Positions 15,391 through 24,608 of a stretch of 64,000 bases of DNA are shown here, in pieces. Position numbers and translations under genes: made by a program. The DNA comes from Flexilinea sp. (GTDB lineage Bacteria > Chloroflexota > Anaerolineae > Anaerolineales > Anaerolineaceae): the NCBI GenBank assembly GCA_017432685.1, contig JAFRIR010000047.1, forward strand, positions 1-64,000, read 5' to 3'. Positions within the stretch are counted from its first letter, which is position 1. Each line of letters starts with the position of its first letter. Under the pieces are notes generated by a model, which worked only from the letters and a program-made list of their open reading frames with translations, was not told the DNA's origin and did no database searches.

Positions 15391-18300
15391 TTTTTTCTTT
15401 TTCCCGCCGGATTTCTCCGCGGGTTTGTTTGCTTTCGGCGTTTCGACCGCTTTCGGTTTTTCACTCTCTTCCGCTGTTTCAACCTTCGGAACCGCCGTCA
15501 TCATACTGACCCGCGGCAGGCTGACAAACATATGCTCCACAACCGATTGCCGGATGTCGTTGAGCAGATCCGCGAACATACCGGCAGCTTTGGTTTTATA
15601 AGCCACCAAAGGATTTTTCTGTGCGTAGCTCTCCATGCTGATCGAAACACGCAGTCCCTCGATCTGGGTCAGGTAATCAACCCATTGTTTGCTGATGGAC
15701 TGCAGGAACACGCTGCGGTTGACCTCATTCTGGATGCGCTGTCCGAAGACTTCGCGGATCTTTTCCGTGTCTGCTTCCGGAATTTCTACAGGAGGCAGAG
15801 ATTGAATCGCGTCAAACTCGCCGCCCAATGCGCCACGGAGTTTTTCCTGCTGATTTTCCGGCAATTTATCCAGTGTCACGTTCGCGGAGCGGACACGGGA
15901 CCAGTCGATCTTCCCAAAAATATCTTTCAGTCCGTTTTCGGATTCAATATAGTGATCCCATATCTTAGAGCGCAGCTGATCACGGCTCAGGCCTTCGAGC
16001 AAACTGCCGCAGAAGAAGGTAAAATTGCAGCGGTGATATTCTTTGGCTTTCTTCTGATGGGTCTTTGCATCAAAGGTAAAGCGCTGTCCGGTCGTCATCA
16101 CACGGGTAAGCTGAGACCATTGCTGGTCGGTCAGTTCGGTTTGTTTGTAATTGATCAGCGCATTGGAAAGATCCGTGCGGACCTGCATTTGTTTGCCGTA
16201 GAGCCGGTCACAGCGTGACGCGTATCCATCCTGTACGGCATCCATGATCTTCCGGCCGAGTGCATCCCAGTTTCCGGTTTCAATTTCTTCCTCCACCGGC
16301 ACATAATCGCCTTCCATACGGTTGGTGATCAGCAGGTTAAGCCGCTGCCGGTAAGATGCCCACAGCAGCTCTTCCAACTGGTCGCGAAGTGTTTCGATCA
16401 CTTCACCATCGCCCTCAGCCAGTCTGCGCTGCTGATCGTTGGAAAGTTTGAACTGGGTGCGGGCAAAGGAACAGGCATCTGCGAACACATCCGCAGGTTT
16501 CAGGTTTTCCACGACCTGGCCTTCATCAACAGCATCGGAAATCTGTTTGAGTTTGTCATCCAGTGTCTCACAGAAGAGGTCAAAGTTCGCATTGCGTTCC
16601 TGCAGCTGGACGGCATAATTTTCCCGCGAGCTGCTGACCAGTTTTTCCATCAACTCCTGCCCGTTTGCCTGTTCAACTTTGAAAGCTACCTGTCCGAATT
16701 GGACAAGCCCATCGATCAAGGCCTCTTTTTCCGGTGCGGAACCGATGTGAGATCGCAGATGATCGATGATCATCTTCTGTGTGAAAGAAGGCAGGAACTG
16801 GGTATCCATCTGCATGGAAGGCTGGACACTGTCCAGATAGGCAGCCAGCTTCCATTTTTCCTCGGATTCGGCTTTACTCAGGCGGTTATCCAGATCGGCG
16901 CTCAGCATTTCCAGGATGTCTTCGCTCAGATCATCCTTCAGAAATGCCTGATCGCGCTGGGCATAGATCTTCTGACGCTGAGTATTGAGCACATCATCAT
17001 ATTCCAGAGTATGTTTGCGGACATCAAAATTCGTGCCTTCCACACGCTCCTGCGCCTGTTCGACCACCCGGGAAAACATGTTGTGCTCCAGCGGGATGTT
17101 TTCATCAAACATATTGATGCGCTTCAGCATTCCTTCCAGGCGTTCACCGCCGAACAAACGGACGATCTCATCCTGTAGGGAGAGAAAAAAGCGGGATGAG
17201 CCGGGGTCACCCTGACGGGCAGAACGTCCGCGCAGCTGGTTGTCGATCCGGCGGCTTTCATGCCGTTCGGAACCGATGACGTGCAGACCACCCAGAGCAC
17301 GGACCTTCAGCATGTTTTCATAATACTCGATATAAGCCCGGATCGATTCTTCATATACGCCATATTCTGCCGGGTCCACCTTCATGACCGCATGATAGCG
17401 TTCCTCAACAGTCATATTGTAGGGATCCTGTCCGAGCTTGGAAAGGACACGATTGGTGTCACGAAGTACATCTTCTTCCAGTTCACCGCCGAGCTTGATG
17501 TCAACACCGCGGCCCGCCATGTTTGTAGCGATCGTCACGGAACCGAAGGCACCGGCTTTCGCAATGATCATGCCTTCTTCGTCATGCTTGCGGGCATTCA
17601 GTACCTGATGAGGAATACCGCCGTTTGCTGCTTCCAGCAAGCGGGGATAATCTTCTTCATCCAGGCGGAATTCCTGCAGCAGCAGCTGCTTATTATCCGG
17701 GTCTTCGATGCTCAGCTGAATGCCAAGCTCGCGGGCAAGCGGACGGAGATCACCCGGCTGGATGTTCTGCAGCGCTTTGTTGAAGGGTTCGAAATCCTTG
17801 AGCGGAGTTTCGTAATCCGTGATGTTGTTTTTGTTCATGTATGCCCGGCGCATCATCTGGATCTGCATCAGACGGCGCAGCGGCTCACGGGTGAGCCGCC
17901 CGGAAAGGAATTCCGAATGCTCCACCGATGCGGTACCGATCAGCTGCGGGCGGCCTTTGATATAGTTGTAAAGGATCTCGACGGTAATGGCACGGAATTT
18001 TGCCTCCTCCGAGCGGTAGATCACATCCGGATAGTCTTTGCGTTTGTAATAAAGGGCTTTGCCCGGGTTCTTCGGATCGGCATAGTAAGTATATTTATAG
18101 CCATCCTCGTCTTTTGCTTCTTTTTCGACCAGCGGACTGCCCTTTTGCCGGGCGGTATATTCCAGGTTGGTCGGGATCGGGATAACGTCCAGACCATAGA
18201 TCTTGTAAAACTCTTCCTTTTCGGTCAGCGCCGTACCGGTCATACCGCAGATCTTGTCATACATACGGTAGTAGTTCTGCAGGGTGATGGTGGCATAGGT

Positions 18301-19449
18301 GACGTTTTCCGGTTCAACCTTGACGCCTTCCTTGGCTTCAATGGCCTGATGCAGACCGTTGGACCAGCGGCGTCCGGGCATCAGACGACCGGTGAAGGAG
18401 TCGATGATGATGACTTTGCCGGACTGGACCAGGTAGTCTTTGTTGCGCTTGAAGATGAATTCCGCCTTCAGCGCCTGTTCGATATAGCTCATCATGCGTT
18501 CCTGTTCGATGGTGATCTCTTCCGGGCGGGAAGGGTCACGAAGAACCATACCCAGCATTTCTTCGATGTGGTCCAGCCCGTTATCGTTCAGGTAGACGTT
18601 GCGGTCTTTTTCACTGATTTCATATTCATCCGGACGCAGTTGTTTGATGACTCGTGCAACACGATAGTATTCTTCCACATCATCCGATGCCGGGCCGGAG
18701 ATGATCAGCGGAGTTCTGGCTTCATCGATGAGGACGTTGTCTACTTCGTCTATGACAGCATAGGAATGCCCACGCTGGACCCGTTCGGAAAGGCTCATGA
18801 CCATGTTGTCACGCAGGTAATCGAAACCGAATTCGCTGTTGGTGCCATAGGTAATATCGGCATCGTAAGCCAGTTTGCGCGGGACCATGCGCAGCTGATC
18901 CTGGTCTTCTTTTGTGGAGGTAACGGAAGGGTCGACAAGAAATGCTTTCTTGCCGTTATCGGTCCGGGCAGCCATCTGCAGCACGCCGACACTCAGCCCG
19001 TGGAAACGGTAGATCGGCGCCATCCAGCGGGCGTCACGGCGGGCCAGATAGTCGTTGACAGTGATCAGGTGAACACCCTTGCCGGCAAGCGCATTGAGGT
19101 AAACCGGCAGTGTTCCGACCAGTGTCTTCCCTTCACCGGTGCGCATCTCCGCGATGTTCCCCGCATGCAGGGCCATACCGCCGATCATTTGTACATCATA
19201 GTGACGAAGACCCAGCACACGTTTGGAGGTTTCCCGGACCACGGCAAAGGCTTCCGGCAGGATGTCATCCAGGGTTTCGCCTTTCGCCAGCCGCTGTTTG
19301 AATTCCGGCGTCTTGGCAGCCAGTTGTTCGTCACTCAGTTTTTCATATTGACTTTCAAGTTTGTTTATGTCAGCGACGCGCTTGATATAGGCATCGGTTT
19401 GGTTTTTGATTGGGTCAAGTCCCAGGGCTTCTTTTAGTCTTTGAAACAT
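15388..19449 (-). CDS. secA: Preprotein translocase ATPase SecA, extra-long form
   Basis: The motor that drives unfolded preproteins through SecYEG. DEAD-like motor motifs are clear: Walker A RTGEGKT (near residue 103), Walker B VIDEVDN, and NBD2 motifs ATNMAGRGVDIKLGG and GLHVIGSERHESRRIDNQLRGRSARQGDPGSS (given here in two familiar blocks). The protein has 1353 residues against about 900 in E. coli. Extra sequence lies before the NBD2 core (around residues 430-660, including the Tyr/Lys-rich KYTYYADPKNPG stretch) and in the helical scaffold. It lacks the C-terminal zinc motif and ends in a lysine run. Long SecA of this kind is known from Chloroflexota. It has its own upstream region with TATAAT/TATGAT elements. 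Confidence 0.95.
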   Translation of the reverse strand: MFQRLKEALGLDPIKNQTDAYIKRVADINKLESQYEKLSDEQLAAKTPEFKQRLAKGETLDDILPEAFAVVRETSKRVLGLRHYDVQMIGGMALHAGNIAEMRTGEGKTLVGTLPVYLNALAGKGVHLITVNDYLARRDARWMAPIYRFHGLSVGVLQMAARTDNGKKAFLVDPSVTSTKEDQDQLRMVPRKLAYDADITYGTNSEFGFDYLRDNMVMSLSERVQRGHSYAVIDEVDNVLIDEARTPLIISGPASDDVEEYYRVARVIKQLRPDEYEISEKDRNVYLNDNGLDHIEEMLGMVLRDPSRPEEITIEQERMMSYIEQALKAEFIFKRNKDYLVQSGKVIIIDSFTGRLMPGRRWSNGLHQAIEAKEGVKVEPENVTYATITLQNYYRMYDKICGMTGTALTEKEEFYKIYGLDVIPIPTNLEYTARQKGSPLVEKEAKDEDGYKYTYYADPKNPGKALYYKRKDYPDVIYRSEEAKFRAITVEILYNYIKGRPQLIGTASVEHSEFLSGRLTREPLRRLMQIQMMRRAYMNKNNITDYETPLKDFEPFNKALQNIQPGDLRPLARELGIQLSIEDPDNKQLLLQEFRLDEEDYPRLLEAANGGIPHQVLNARKHDEEGMIIAKAGAFGSVTIATNMAGRGVDIKLGGELEEDVLRDTNRVLSKLGQDPYNMTVEERYHAVMKVDPAEYGVYEESIRAYIEYYENMLKVRALGGLHVIGSERHESRRIDNQLRGRSARQGDPGSSRFFLSLQDEIVRLFGGERLEGMLKRINMFDENIPLEHNMFSRVVEQAQERVEGTNFDVRKHTLEYDDVLNTQRQKIYAQRDQAFLKDDLSEDILEMLSADLDNRLSKAESEEKWKLAAYLDSVQPSMQMDTQFLPSFTQKMIIDHLRSHIGSAPEKEALIDGLVQFGQVAFKVEQANGQELMEKLVSSSRENYAVQLQERNANFDLFCETLDDKLKQISDAVDEGQVVENLKPADVFADACSFARTQFKLSNDQQRRLAEGDGEVIETLRDQLEELLWASYRQRLNLLITNRMEGDYVPVEEEIETGNWDALGRKIMDAVQDGYASRCDRLYGKQMQVRTDLSNALINYKQTELTDQQWSQLTRVMTTGQRFTFDAKTHQKKAKEYHRCNFTFFCGSLLEGLSRDQLRSKIWDHYIESENGLKDIFGKIDWSRVRSANVTLDKLPENQQEKLRGALGGEFDAIQSLPPVEIPEADTEKIREVFGQRIQNEVNRSVFLQSISKQWVDYLTQIEGLRVSISMESYAQKNPLVAYKTKAAGMFADLLNDIRQSVVEHMFVSLPRVSMMTAVPKVETAEESEKPKAVETPKANKPAEKSGGKKKK

Positions 19450-19618
19450 TTCAGCCTCGTAATTTAAAAATATCCGAGTTAATCATACCATTATATTTGT
19501 TCATCGCTAAGGAAGATTTATTTTATTTTTATAAGAATAATGGATTTTATTGAAGGTAAATCATAGTTGAATATTTACAACATTATAATATGTATAAATT
19601 GATTATGAGGTTCCTGAT

Positions 19619-20623
19619 ATGGCATATTCTGATTTGACAGATAAAAATGATAATTCAGAAATTCGAATTGTCACTCCTATGGATAAAGAGCACATAAAAA
19701 TACAAATTTTTTATATTCGTGGGCAAAAAGTGATGATAGATCAAGATATAGCTTTATATTTTGGTGTCACTACAGGAAATCTTAATAAAGCCATGAAACG
19801 AAATATTGCACGATTTCCCGAAAACTTTTGTTTCCAATTGAATGAAGATGAATTTTTGAGATTCCAAATTGGAATCTCAAAAGGACCTGGCGGACGAAGA
19901 TTTTTACCCTATGCTTATACTGAACAAGGTGTAGCAATGCTGACATCTGTTCTCCATACTGACCGAGCAATTCAGGCAAGTATTATGATAATGGAAGCTT
20001 TTGTCGAAATGGCTCATATGATACAGCAGAACAGACAATTACTTCCCTATAATGAACTGAAATTACTTGAAAACAAAACATACCAATTAGATGAGAGAGT
20101 CCGAAACATAGAACAGAAAATGGTTACACGGGATGGTCTTTCAGATTTTTTAAAGTTTTTCGATCAGGATAAAGAAAGTGAAGAAATACTGATCCTGAAC
20201 GGAGAACCGTTTAAGGCAGATCTTGCTTATCAGCGGATCTACAGCATGGCAAAGAAGAACATTATTGTTGCAGATGATTATATCGGGATTAAAACACTGC
20301 ATCATCTTGCACACGCAAAGCTGCCGGTAAAAATCACGATCATCAGTGATAATAAAGGCACGAAATTACGTCAGTCTGAATATAATGATTTTGGAACAGA
20401 ATACCCCGGACATCATATAGACTTCATCAAATCAGCCAATATGATCCATGACAGGTATATTATCATAGACTATAACACGAAGGATATGAAATTGTTCTTG
20501 TGCGGGAGCAGCAGCAAGGATTCCGGGAACAGGATCACCACCATCCTTCAGGTAAATGATATTTCGGAATATGTTCCAATGATTAGCGCTTTACTGTCCA
20601 ATCCACCACTGGTCTTGAGCTAA
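19619..20623 (+). CDS. ORF6N-domain protein with C-terminal HxRYIIID domain
   Basis: The 334-residue protein has an ORF6N DNA-binding-like domain at about residues 20-125 (VMIDQDIALYFGVTTGNLNKA, ARFPENFCFQL, YAYTEQGVAML), a coiled middle, and a C-terminal domain with IYSMAKKNIIVADDYIGI and a terminal HDRYIIID motif. ORF6N domains are typical of phage and plasmid genes, and in chromosomes they are often of unknown function. The gene is clearly AT-richer than its neighbours, above all in its first half, which suggests horizontal acquisition. A TATAAT box lies at 19584-19589 and GAGG precedes the ATG. Its stop codon touches the start codon of the next gene. Confidence 0.8.
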   Translation: MAYSDLTDKNDNSEIRIVTPMDKEHIKIQIFYIRGQKVMIDQDIALYFGVTTGNLNKAMKRNIARFPENFCFQLNEDEFLRFQIGISKGPGGRRFLPYAYTEQGVAMLTSVLHTDRAIQASIMIMEAFVEMAHMIQQNRQLLPYNELKLLENKTYQLDERVRNIEQKMVTRDGLSDFLKFFDQDKESEEILILNGEPFKADLAYQRIYSMAKKNIIVADDYIGIKTLHHLAHAKLPVKITIISDNKGTKLRQSEYNDFGTEYPGHHIDFIKSANMIHDRYIIIDYNTKDMKLFLCGSSSKDSGNRITTILQVNDISEYVPMISALLSNPPLVLS

Positions 20624-21148
20624 ATGAATAAATTCTTCGGACATCTCAACAATGTTTTGACGCACCGTCACATGGTTTTCCGCTATTGCTGCCGGGTGGG
20701 GATCCCACTGCAGGGGCTGGTCCATGATCTCAGCAAGTTCACTCCGACCGAGCTGATCCCCTCCGTGCGCTACTATCAGGGAAACTCTTCTCCCATCGGA
20801 GCAGAACGGCGGGAGAAAGGTTATTCCGAGGCCTGGCTGCACCACAAAGCGCGGAATAAACACCATTGGGAATACTGGGTCGAATTCAGGGATGACGGAA
20901 CGGAGTATTTTGTAAAAATGCCGATGAATTACCTGAAAGAGATGCTTTGCGACTGGCTCAGCGCGGGAAAAACCTACAACCGGACCACCTGGCAGCCGAA
21001 CTATCCGCTGATTTATTTTACGGAACACGAGAATTATTACAAACTTCATCCGGAGACAAAAGCCTTCGCTCTGAAGGTGCTGCATATGTTTGCGGAAAAG
21101 GGCGAAGAGGAAACGCTGGACTGGCTCGCAAAACAAAAAACTTATTAG
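20624..21148 (+). CDS. DUF5662 family protein
   Basis: The 174-residue protein matches the DUF5662 pattern of short phage/plasmid-associated proteins: LTHRHMVFRYCCRVGI, GLVHDLSKFTPTEL and WLHHKARNKHHWEYW. The histidine/aspartate set (HDLSK, HHKARNKHH) recalls HD-type metal-binding sites, so a phosphohydrolase-like activity is possible but unproven. Its ATG follows the ORF6N stop codon without a gap, so the pair is likely co-translated. A MITE-like element begins right after the TAG stop codon, whose bases form part of the apparent target duplication. Confidence 0.75.
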   Translation: MNKFFGHLNNVLTHRHMVFRYCCRVGIPLQGLVHDLSKFTPTELIPSVRYYQGNSSPIGAERREKGYSEAWLHHKARNKHHWEYWVEFRDDGTEYFVKMPMNYLKEMLCDWLSAGKTYNRTTWQPNYPLIYFTEHENYYKLHPETKAFALKVLHMFAEKGEEETLDWLAKQKTY

Positions 21149-21277
21149 GGGCACCTCTAAAAACTCCCGGGCGGGGGTATGGGGGCGGCAGCCCCCGGAA
21201 ACCTCCCGAGGAGATTCAGAGAATAAATTCTCTGAATCTCCTCGGGACAGAAAAAAATTGATATTTTAAAGGTTCTC
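21149..21277 (-). mobile_element. MITE-like element, short form (copy 2)
   Basis: A 129-bp copy in inverted orientation. It begins GGGCACCTCTAAAAAC and ends with a degenerate partner repeat (GGTTCTC), flanked by TTAG and TTAA. The central hairpin is identical to copy 1, but the 62-bp insert of the long form is missing. It starts immediately after the stop codon of the DUF5662 gene. Confidence 0.75.
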
Positions 21278-21289
21278 TTAAAAGTCACG

Positions 21290-21318
21290 GGGCGCCGGCC
21301 GGCGCCCTCTTGTTTTAT
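21290..21318. terminator. GC-rich palindromic terminator
   Basis: GGGCGCCGG (21290-21298) is followed directly by its complement CCGGCGCCC (21299-21307) and then TCTTGTTTTATT. It lies between the convergent DUF5662 gene and the small gene at 21315. Confidence 0.65.
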
Positions 21319-21638
21319 TCATTATTGGCTTTATATTCCTCAATCGCCCGAAGGGCTTCCTCCCAATAAGCCTGTTTTTCTCCATTGAGACGTACACGGA
21401 AGTTCGAGCGTTTTTCCATATCACTGATGACCTGCATCAGGGAAATCGCCAGTTCCTTGGCAACACCAATGGGCATGAAAAGATAATTCTCATCGATGAT
21501 CTTGTGCGCGTCAAAAACCGGGGGAGTACCGTAACCGGTTTTTTCAATGTTCGGCGCAGTACATTTTGCATCCAGAATGACGTTCATGTTCTGGGCACTG
21601 ATGGTGAAATTGTTTACAAATGTTGCATGATTCGACAT
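21315..21638 (-). CDS. Small hypothetical protein, possibly DUF3467-like
   Basis: The 107-residue protein begins ATFVNNFTISAQNMNVILDA and has a later helix LFMPIGVAKELAISLMQVISDMEKR. This strand-then-helix layout, with a middle 'P-x-x-A-K-x-L' pattern, resembles DUF3467 proteins, but the match is loose. There is no signal peptide. It lies 12 bases downstream of the DUF177 gene in the same direction and is probably co-transcribed with it. Function unknown. Confidence 0.6.
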   Translation of the reverse strand: MSNHATFVNNFTISAQNMNVILDAKCTAPNIEKTGYGTPPVFDAHKIIDENYLFMPIGVAKELAISLMQVISDMEKRSNFRVRLNGEKQAYWEEALRAIEEYKANNE

Positions 21639-21650
21639 ACTTCGCCTTTC

Positions 21651-22118
21651 CTACTCTTCTTCCGTATGGTTGTGAGGCTCAAGATTCAGGTTTTTCCCGC
21701 ACACAGGGCAAAGTCCTTTGCAGTCCTGCCTGCAGACCGGTGCATAGGGAACCTCCATCACCAGGTACTCCCGGATGATCTCACCCAGGTCCATATAACC
21801 GTTTTCCGGTAAATATTGTTCTGCTTCCTGGTTTTCACGCAGGCCATGAAAGGAAAATAACTCTTCAAAATGAGCGTTCAGGGAAGTCTCAAACGGTTCC
21901 AGGCAGCGGGTGCACTCCAGCTCTGTTTTTGCAGAGCAGTCTGCCGTGGCAAGAATGCCCTGCTGGACCCTGGATGCCCTGACAGTGCAGTGAATTTCAT
22001 CGGCATGGAGGTCATCAGCAAGCTCCATGGAAGACTCGGAAAGTTCAAAATCGCGGTAGGTACCGACAGGTGCGTTGATCAAAAAACCGACATTGATTCG
22101 ATAAGGATGATTGTTCAT
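21651..22118 (-). CDS. DUF177 / YceD family protein
   Basis: The 155-residue protein is of the YceD/DUF177 family, which is linked to large-subunit rRNA accumulation in bacteria and plants. Diagnostic blocks are ELECTRCLEPFETSL and the C-terminal zinc-type motif CRQDCKGLCPVCGKNLN; the two cysteine pairs probably bind zinc. In most bacteria the next gene is rpmF (ribosomal protein L32), but here a 107-residue gene of unknown function follows and no rpmF is in the window. A short AT-rich divergent region upstream also carries the promoter of the DUF4956 gene. Confidence 0.85.
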   Translation of the reverse strand: MNNHPYRINVGFLINAPVGTYRDFELSESSMELADDLHADEIHCTVRASRVQQGILATADCSAKTELECTRCLEPFETSLNAHFEELFSFHGLRENQEAEQYLPENGYMDLGEIIREYLVMEVPYAPVCRQDCKGLCPVCGKNLNLEPHNHTEEE

Positions 22119-22189
22119 AATTTCGCTCCTTCATTTTTATTATATCAAAGAGGGGAAAAGTAAAAAAATAAAGGTGAATTATAAAATTT

Positions 22190-22198
22190 TGGTATACT
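22190..22198 (+). promoter_or_regulatory. Extended -10 promoter of the DUF4956-CotH pair
   Basis: TGGTATACT is an extended -10 box about 70 bases before the DUF4956 start codon. No convincing -35 is seen in the A-rich upstream region. Confidence 0.4.
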
Positions 22199-22266
22199 TT
22201 ATCATGATATCAGGGGAATGCGGAACTTTTTTCTGAAAACAACCTATATTGGGAAGGTGCACTCAA

Positions 22267-22938
22267 ATGAACTATTTACGTGCAATTATTGAAAACATCA
22301 GAGAATTTTACACAAGTGAAATGATTCCGGCAACGGTGATTCTGTCTGTTTTGTTCGTTGTACTGGTGCTCTCGATTTACGAATTTGCGGTATACCGGCT
22401 GGTATCTCATCGCAGTTTCTATAACCGGTCATTCAATATCTCGATTGCTGTTGTTCCTTTTTTCATTGCAACGATTGTTTTATGTCTTCAATCGAACCTG
22501 GTTTTGACATTGGGAACAATTGGCGCCCTGGCTATCATCCGTTTCCGTACTGCGGTGAAAGATCCGGTTGATATGGTTTACCTGCTGTGGTCTATCCATA
22601 CAGGAATCATCTGCGGCTGCCGTCTTTTTGAGATTGGCGTGCTGACTTCTCTTGTTGTAACCATCGTTTTACTGATTTTTGAAAACGTGAAAATTGGCGG
22701 TTATTCACAACTTCTCACAGTCCATACCAGAACATATGATGAGAAAAGTATCGTAAACATACTGAAGGAAAAGACAAAGCATTTCCGGGTTAAGAGCCGC
22801 AGTTCTTCCTCGCATGGTTTTGATTATATATTTGAACTTTCTGTCAAAAATCCCGAAGAACTGATGACTATGCTGGATCAGGCAGCGGATATTGAACGTT
22901 TTTCGCTGCTTGAATATGATTCTCAGGATATTTTCTAA
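22267..22938 (+). CDS. DUF4956 membrane protein
   Basis: The 223-residue protein has about four hydrophobic segments in its first 145 residues, the signature LGTIGALAIIRFRTAVKDPVDMVYLLWSI, and a soluble C-terminal domain. This is the DUF4956 family, commonly encoded next to CotH kinases and VTC-type polyphosphate polymerases. The ATG at 22267 has GGAAGGTG upstream. The CotH gene follows after 12 bases. No VTC-domain gene is present here, so the usual trio is incomplete. Function is unknown; the neighbourhood suggests a role at the envelope. Confidence 0.85.
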   Translation: MNYLRAIIENIREFYTSEMIPATVILSVLFVVLVLSIYEFAVYRLVSHRSFYNRSFNISIAVVPFFIATIVLCLQSNLVLTLGTIGALAIIRFRTAVKDPVDMVYLLWSIHTGIICGCRLFEIGVLTSLVVTIVLLIFENVKIGGYSQLLTVHTRTYDEKSIVNILKEKTKHFRVKSRSSSSHGFDYIFELSVKNPEELMTMLDQAADIERFSLLEYDSQDIF

Positions 22939-22950
22939 AATAAAACCTTT

Positions 22951-24567
22951 ATGAACCGGCGAAATCTGTCAGCTTGTCTGCTGTTTTTTTTCTCTGCCTG
23001 TATTTTCGGATGGCTGCTTTCCGATCGGGGAAAAACCGCACATTTGTCTGCATATTTTCGTCCGTCGGATGAATTGTATGACTTTATAGGGGGTGCGAAA
23101 GCCACAACAGAACCGTTGATAAAAGACATCAGATTTAATGACTACAGTCTGTTTTTCGATGACGATGCTTCCACTTTTTATTATTCCCTTGTGGAAAAGG
23201 CTTCAAATGCTTATGACCCTCTTGTTCAGATCCATTGCAGATCCGAAAATGTAAAAGTGCTGATTATCGGGGAGCCGATAACGCTGCAAACCATTGAGCA
23301 GAATATTCCCCTGCGGATTTTTGCTTCTGACGGTAAACAATATCGGGAATATCGTGTTGTTTGTACAACGCTTCCGCTTCTGAAAATCGACTCGGACATA
23401 GTCCTTTTCGAAGGAAAGGGCAAGGATCAGGAAATGCAGATGATGCTGTTTGACAACCGGGCTGATGTTCGGCAGCGACTTTTGGGTTTCTCCGGCCTGA
23501 TTCATTTGCGTGGAAACTCCACGCTTTATTATCCAAAGAAAAATTATAAAATGACAATTCATCAGGTCAGTCCGGGAAACAATCTCCGGGAGGCGGATCT
23601 TTCACTGCTCGGAATGGATCGGCATGACGGTGAATGGCTTTTGTACAGCGCCTATAATGACCAGGAACGAATCAGAAATGTCTTTTCAACCAATCTTTGG
23701 GATCTTAGCAGCGCAGGAAAGAATAAATACGGCATTCGCAACGGCATGCAGTATCGTTTTGTTGAAATGTTCCTGAATGGAAAGTATCACGGGTTGTATG
23801 CTCTCGGTTACCCGCTGGATACCAAACAAATGACACCTCTTTATCATACCGATGAAGTGAAAAATATTTATCTCTATAAAAAAATCTTTTGGAATGAAAT
23901 ATTCACCGAAACAGAAAATGACAAAATTCTGCCGGATTACGAGCTTCGCGGTTTAAAAGACAGTGCTGATGAAGAAAAAATTCGTCTTTTACTTTCAGAA
24001 TATATCCGATCGATGGACAACGGTTTTCCTGAAGGTTCGCGCATTTTGCCGGACATGGAGAATGCGATCGACACCTGGCTGTTCGTCAACCTGGTTCAGG
24101 GAATGGATATCGTCCGTCCCGATGGGGACTTTTATAATATGTTTCTGACATTGGTCCTGACTGACGGAATCTCTGTCATGCTTTATACTCCCTGGGACTT
24201 CGACATGACATGGGGAAATTTCTGGTTAAGTGATGCTGTAAATTATACGCTCGAATATGAACTCTCTCCCTGCGATAACAGTTATGTCATGTACAACAAT
24301 CCGGCACAACTGCTTTTACCGGATGACGCAGCCCAAATCGCAGACCGATATGCGGAATTGCGTAACAGCGTCTGGCAGGAAGATTTCCTGATGGGTATGC
24401 TCGGAGACTTTGAAAATCAGATTTTTAATTCCGGTGCTTATCTTCGGGATGTAGATCGATGGCCCGATTCTACACAAGAGGATCCAGAGCTTAAACTGAA
24501 ACTTTTCTCAGCCTATGTAAAAAACAGATTGGCATGTATGGATATTTATATCAGTCAGCTAAACTGA
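22951..24567 (+). CDS. CotH kinase family protein, membrane-anchored
   Basis: The 538-residue protein starts with a hydrophobic anchor or signal (LSACLLFFFSACIFGWLL) and has a CotH kinase core: LRGNSTLYYPKKNYKMTI, DGEWLLYSAYNDQERIRN, NGKYHGLYALGYP and the metal-binding YTPWDFDMTWGN. CotH of Bacillus spore coats is an atypical protein kinase; homologues in non-spore-formers are extracytoplasmic and their substrates unknown. The N-terminal 150 residues look like a beta-sandwich. It is probably co-transcribed with DUF4956. Its last 34 bases overlap an open frame upstream of priA, but priA itself starts later at 24609. Confidence 0.85.
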   Translation: MNRRNLSACLLFFFSACIFGWLLSDRGKTAHLSAYFRPSDELYDFIGGAKATTEPLIKDIRFNDYSLFFDDDASTFYYSLVEKASNAYDPLVQIHCRSENVKVLIIGEPITLQTIEQNIPLRIFASDGKQYREYRVVCTTLPLLKIDSDIVLFEGKGKDQEMQMMLFDNRADVRQRLLGFSGLIHLRGNSTLYYPKKNYKMTIHQVSPGNNLREADLSLLGMDRHDGEWLLYSAYNDQERIRNVFSTNLWDLSSAGKNKYGIRNGMQYRFVEMFLNGKYHGLYALGYPLDTKQMTPLYHTDEVKNIYLYKKIFWNEIFTETENDKILPDYELRGLKDSADEEKIRLLLSEYIRSMDNGFPEGSRILPDMENAIDTWLFVNLVQGMDIVRPDGDFYNMFLTLVLTDGISVMLYTPWDFDMTWGNFWLSDAVNYTLEYELSPCDNSYVMYNNPAQLLLPDDAAQIADRYAELRNSVWQEDFLMGMLGDFENQIFNSGAYLRDVDRWPDSTQEDPELKLKLFSAYVKNRLACMDIYISQLN

Positions 24568-24595
24568 TCTGCCTGTTTTTTGGATATTTCCTTAG

Positions 24596-24601
24596 TATAA
24601 T
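24596..24601 (+). promoter_or_regulatory. -10 box placing the priA start at the transcript 5' end
   Basis: A consensus TATAAT ends seven bases before the priA ATG (24609), and there is no ribosome binding site in between. A transcript from this box would start at or next to the ATG, that is, be leaderless. Confidence 0.45.
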
Positions 24602-24608
24602 TGGGCTT

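Noticed and set aside
17260-19437. 725-residue open frame antisense to secA
   Set aside because: It lies wholly opposite the well-supported secA gene and has no ribosome binding site or domain signature. It results from codon bias in secA leaving few stops on the other strand.
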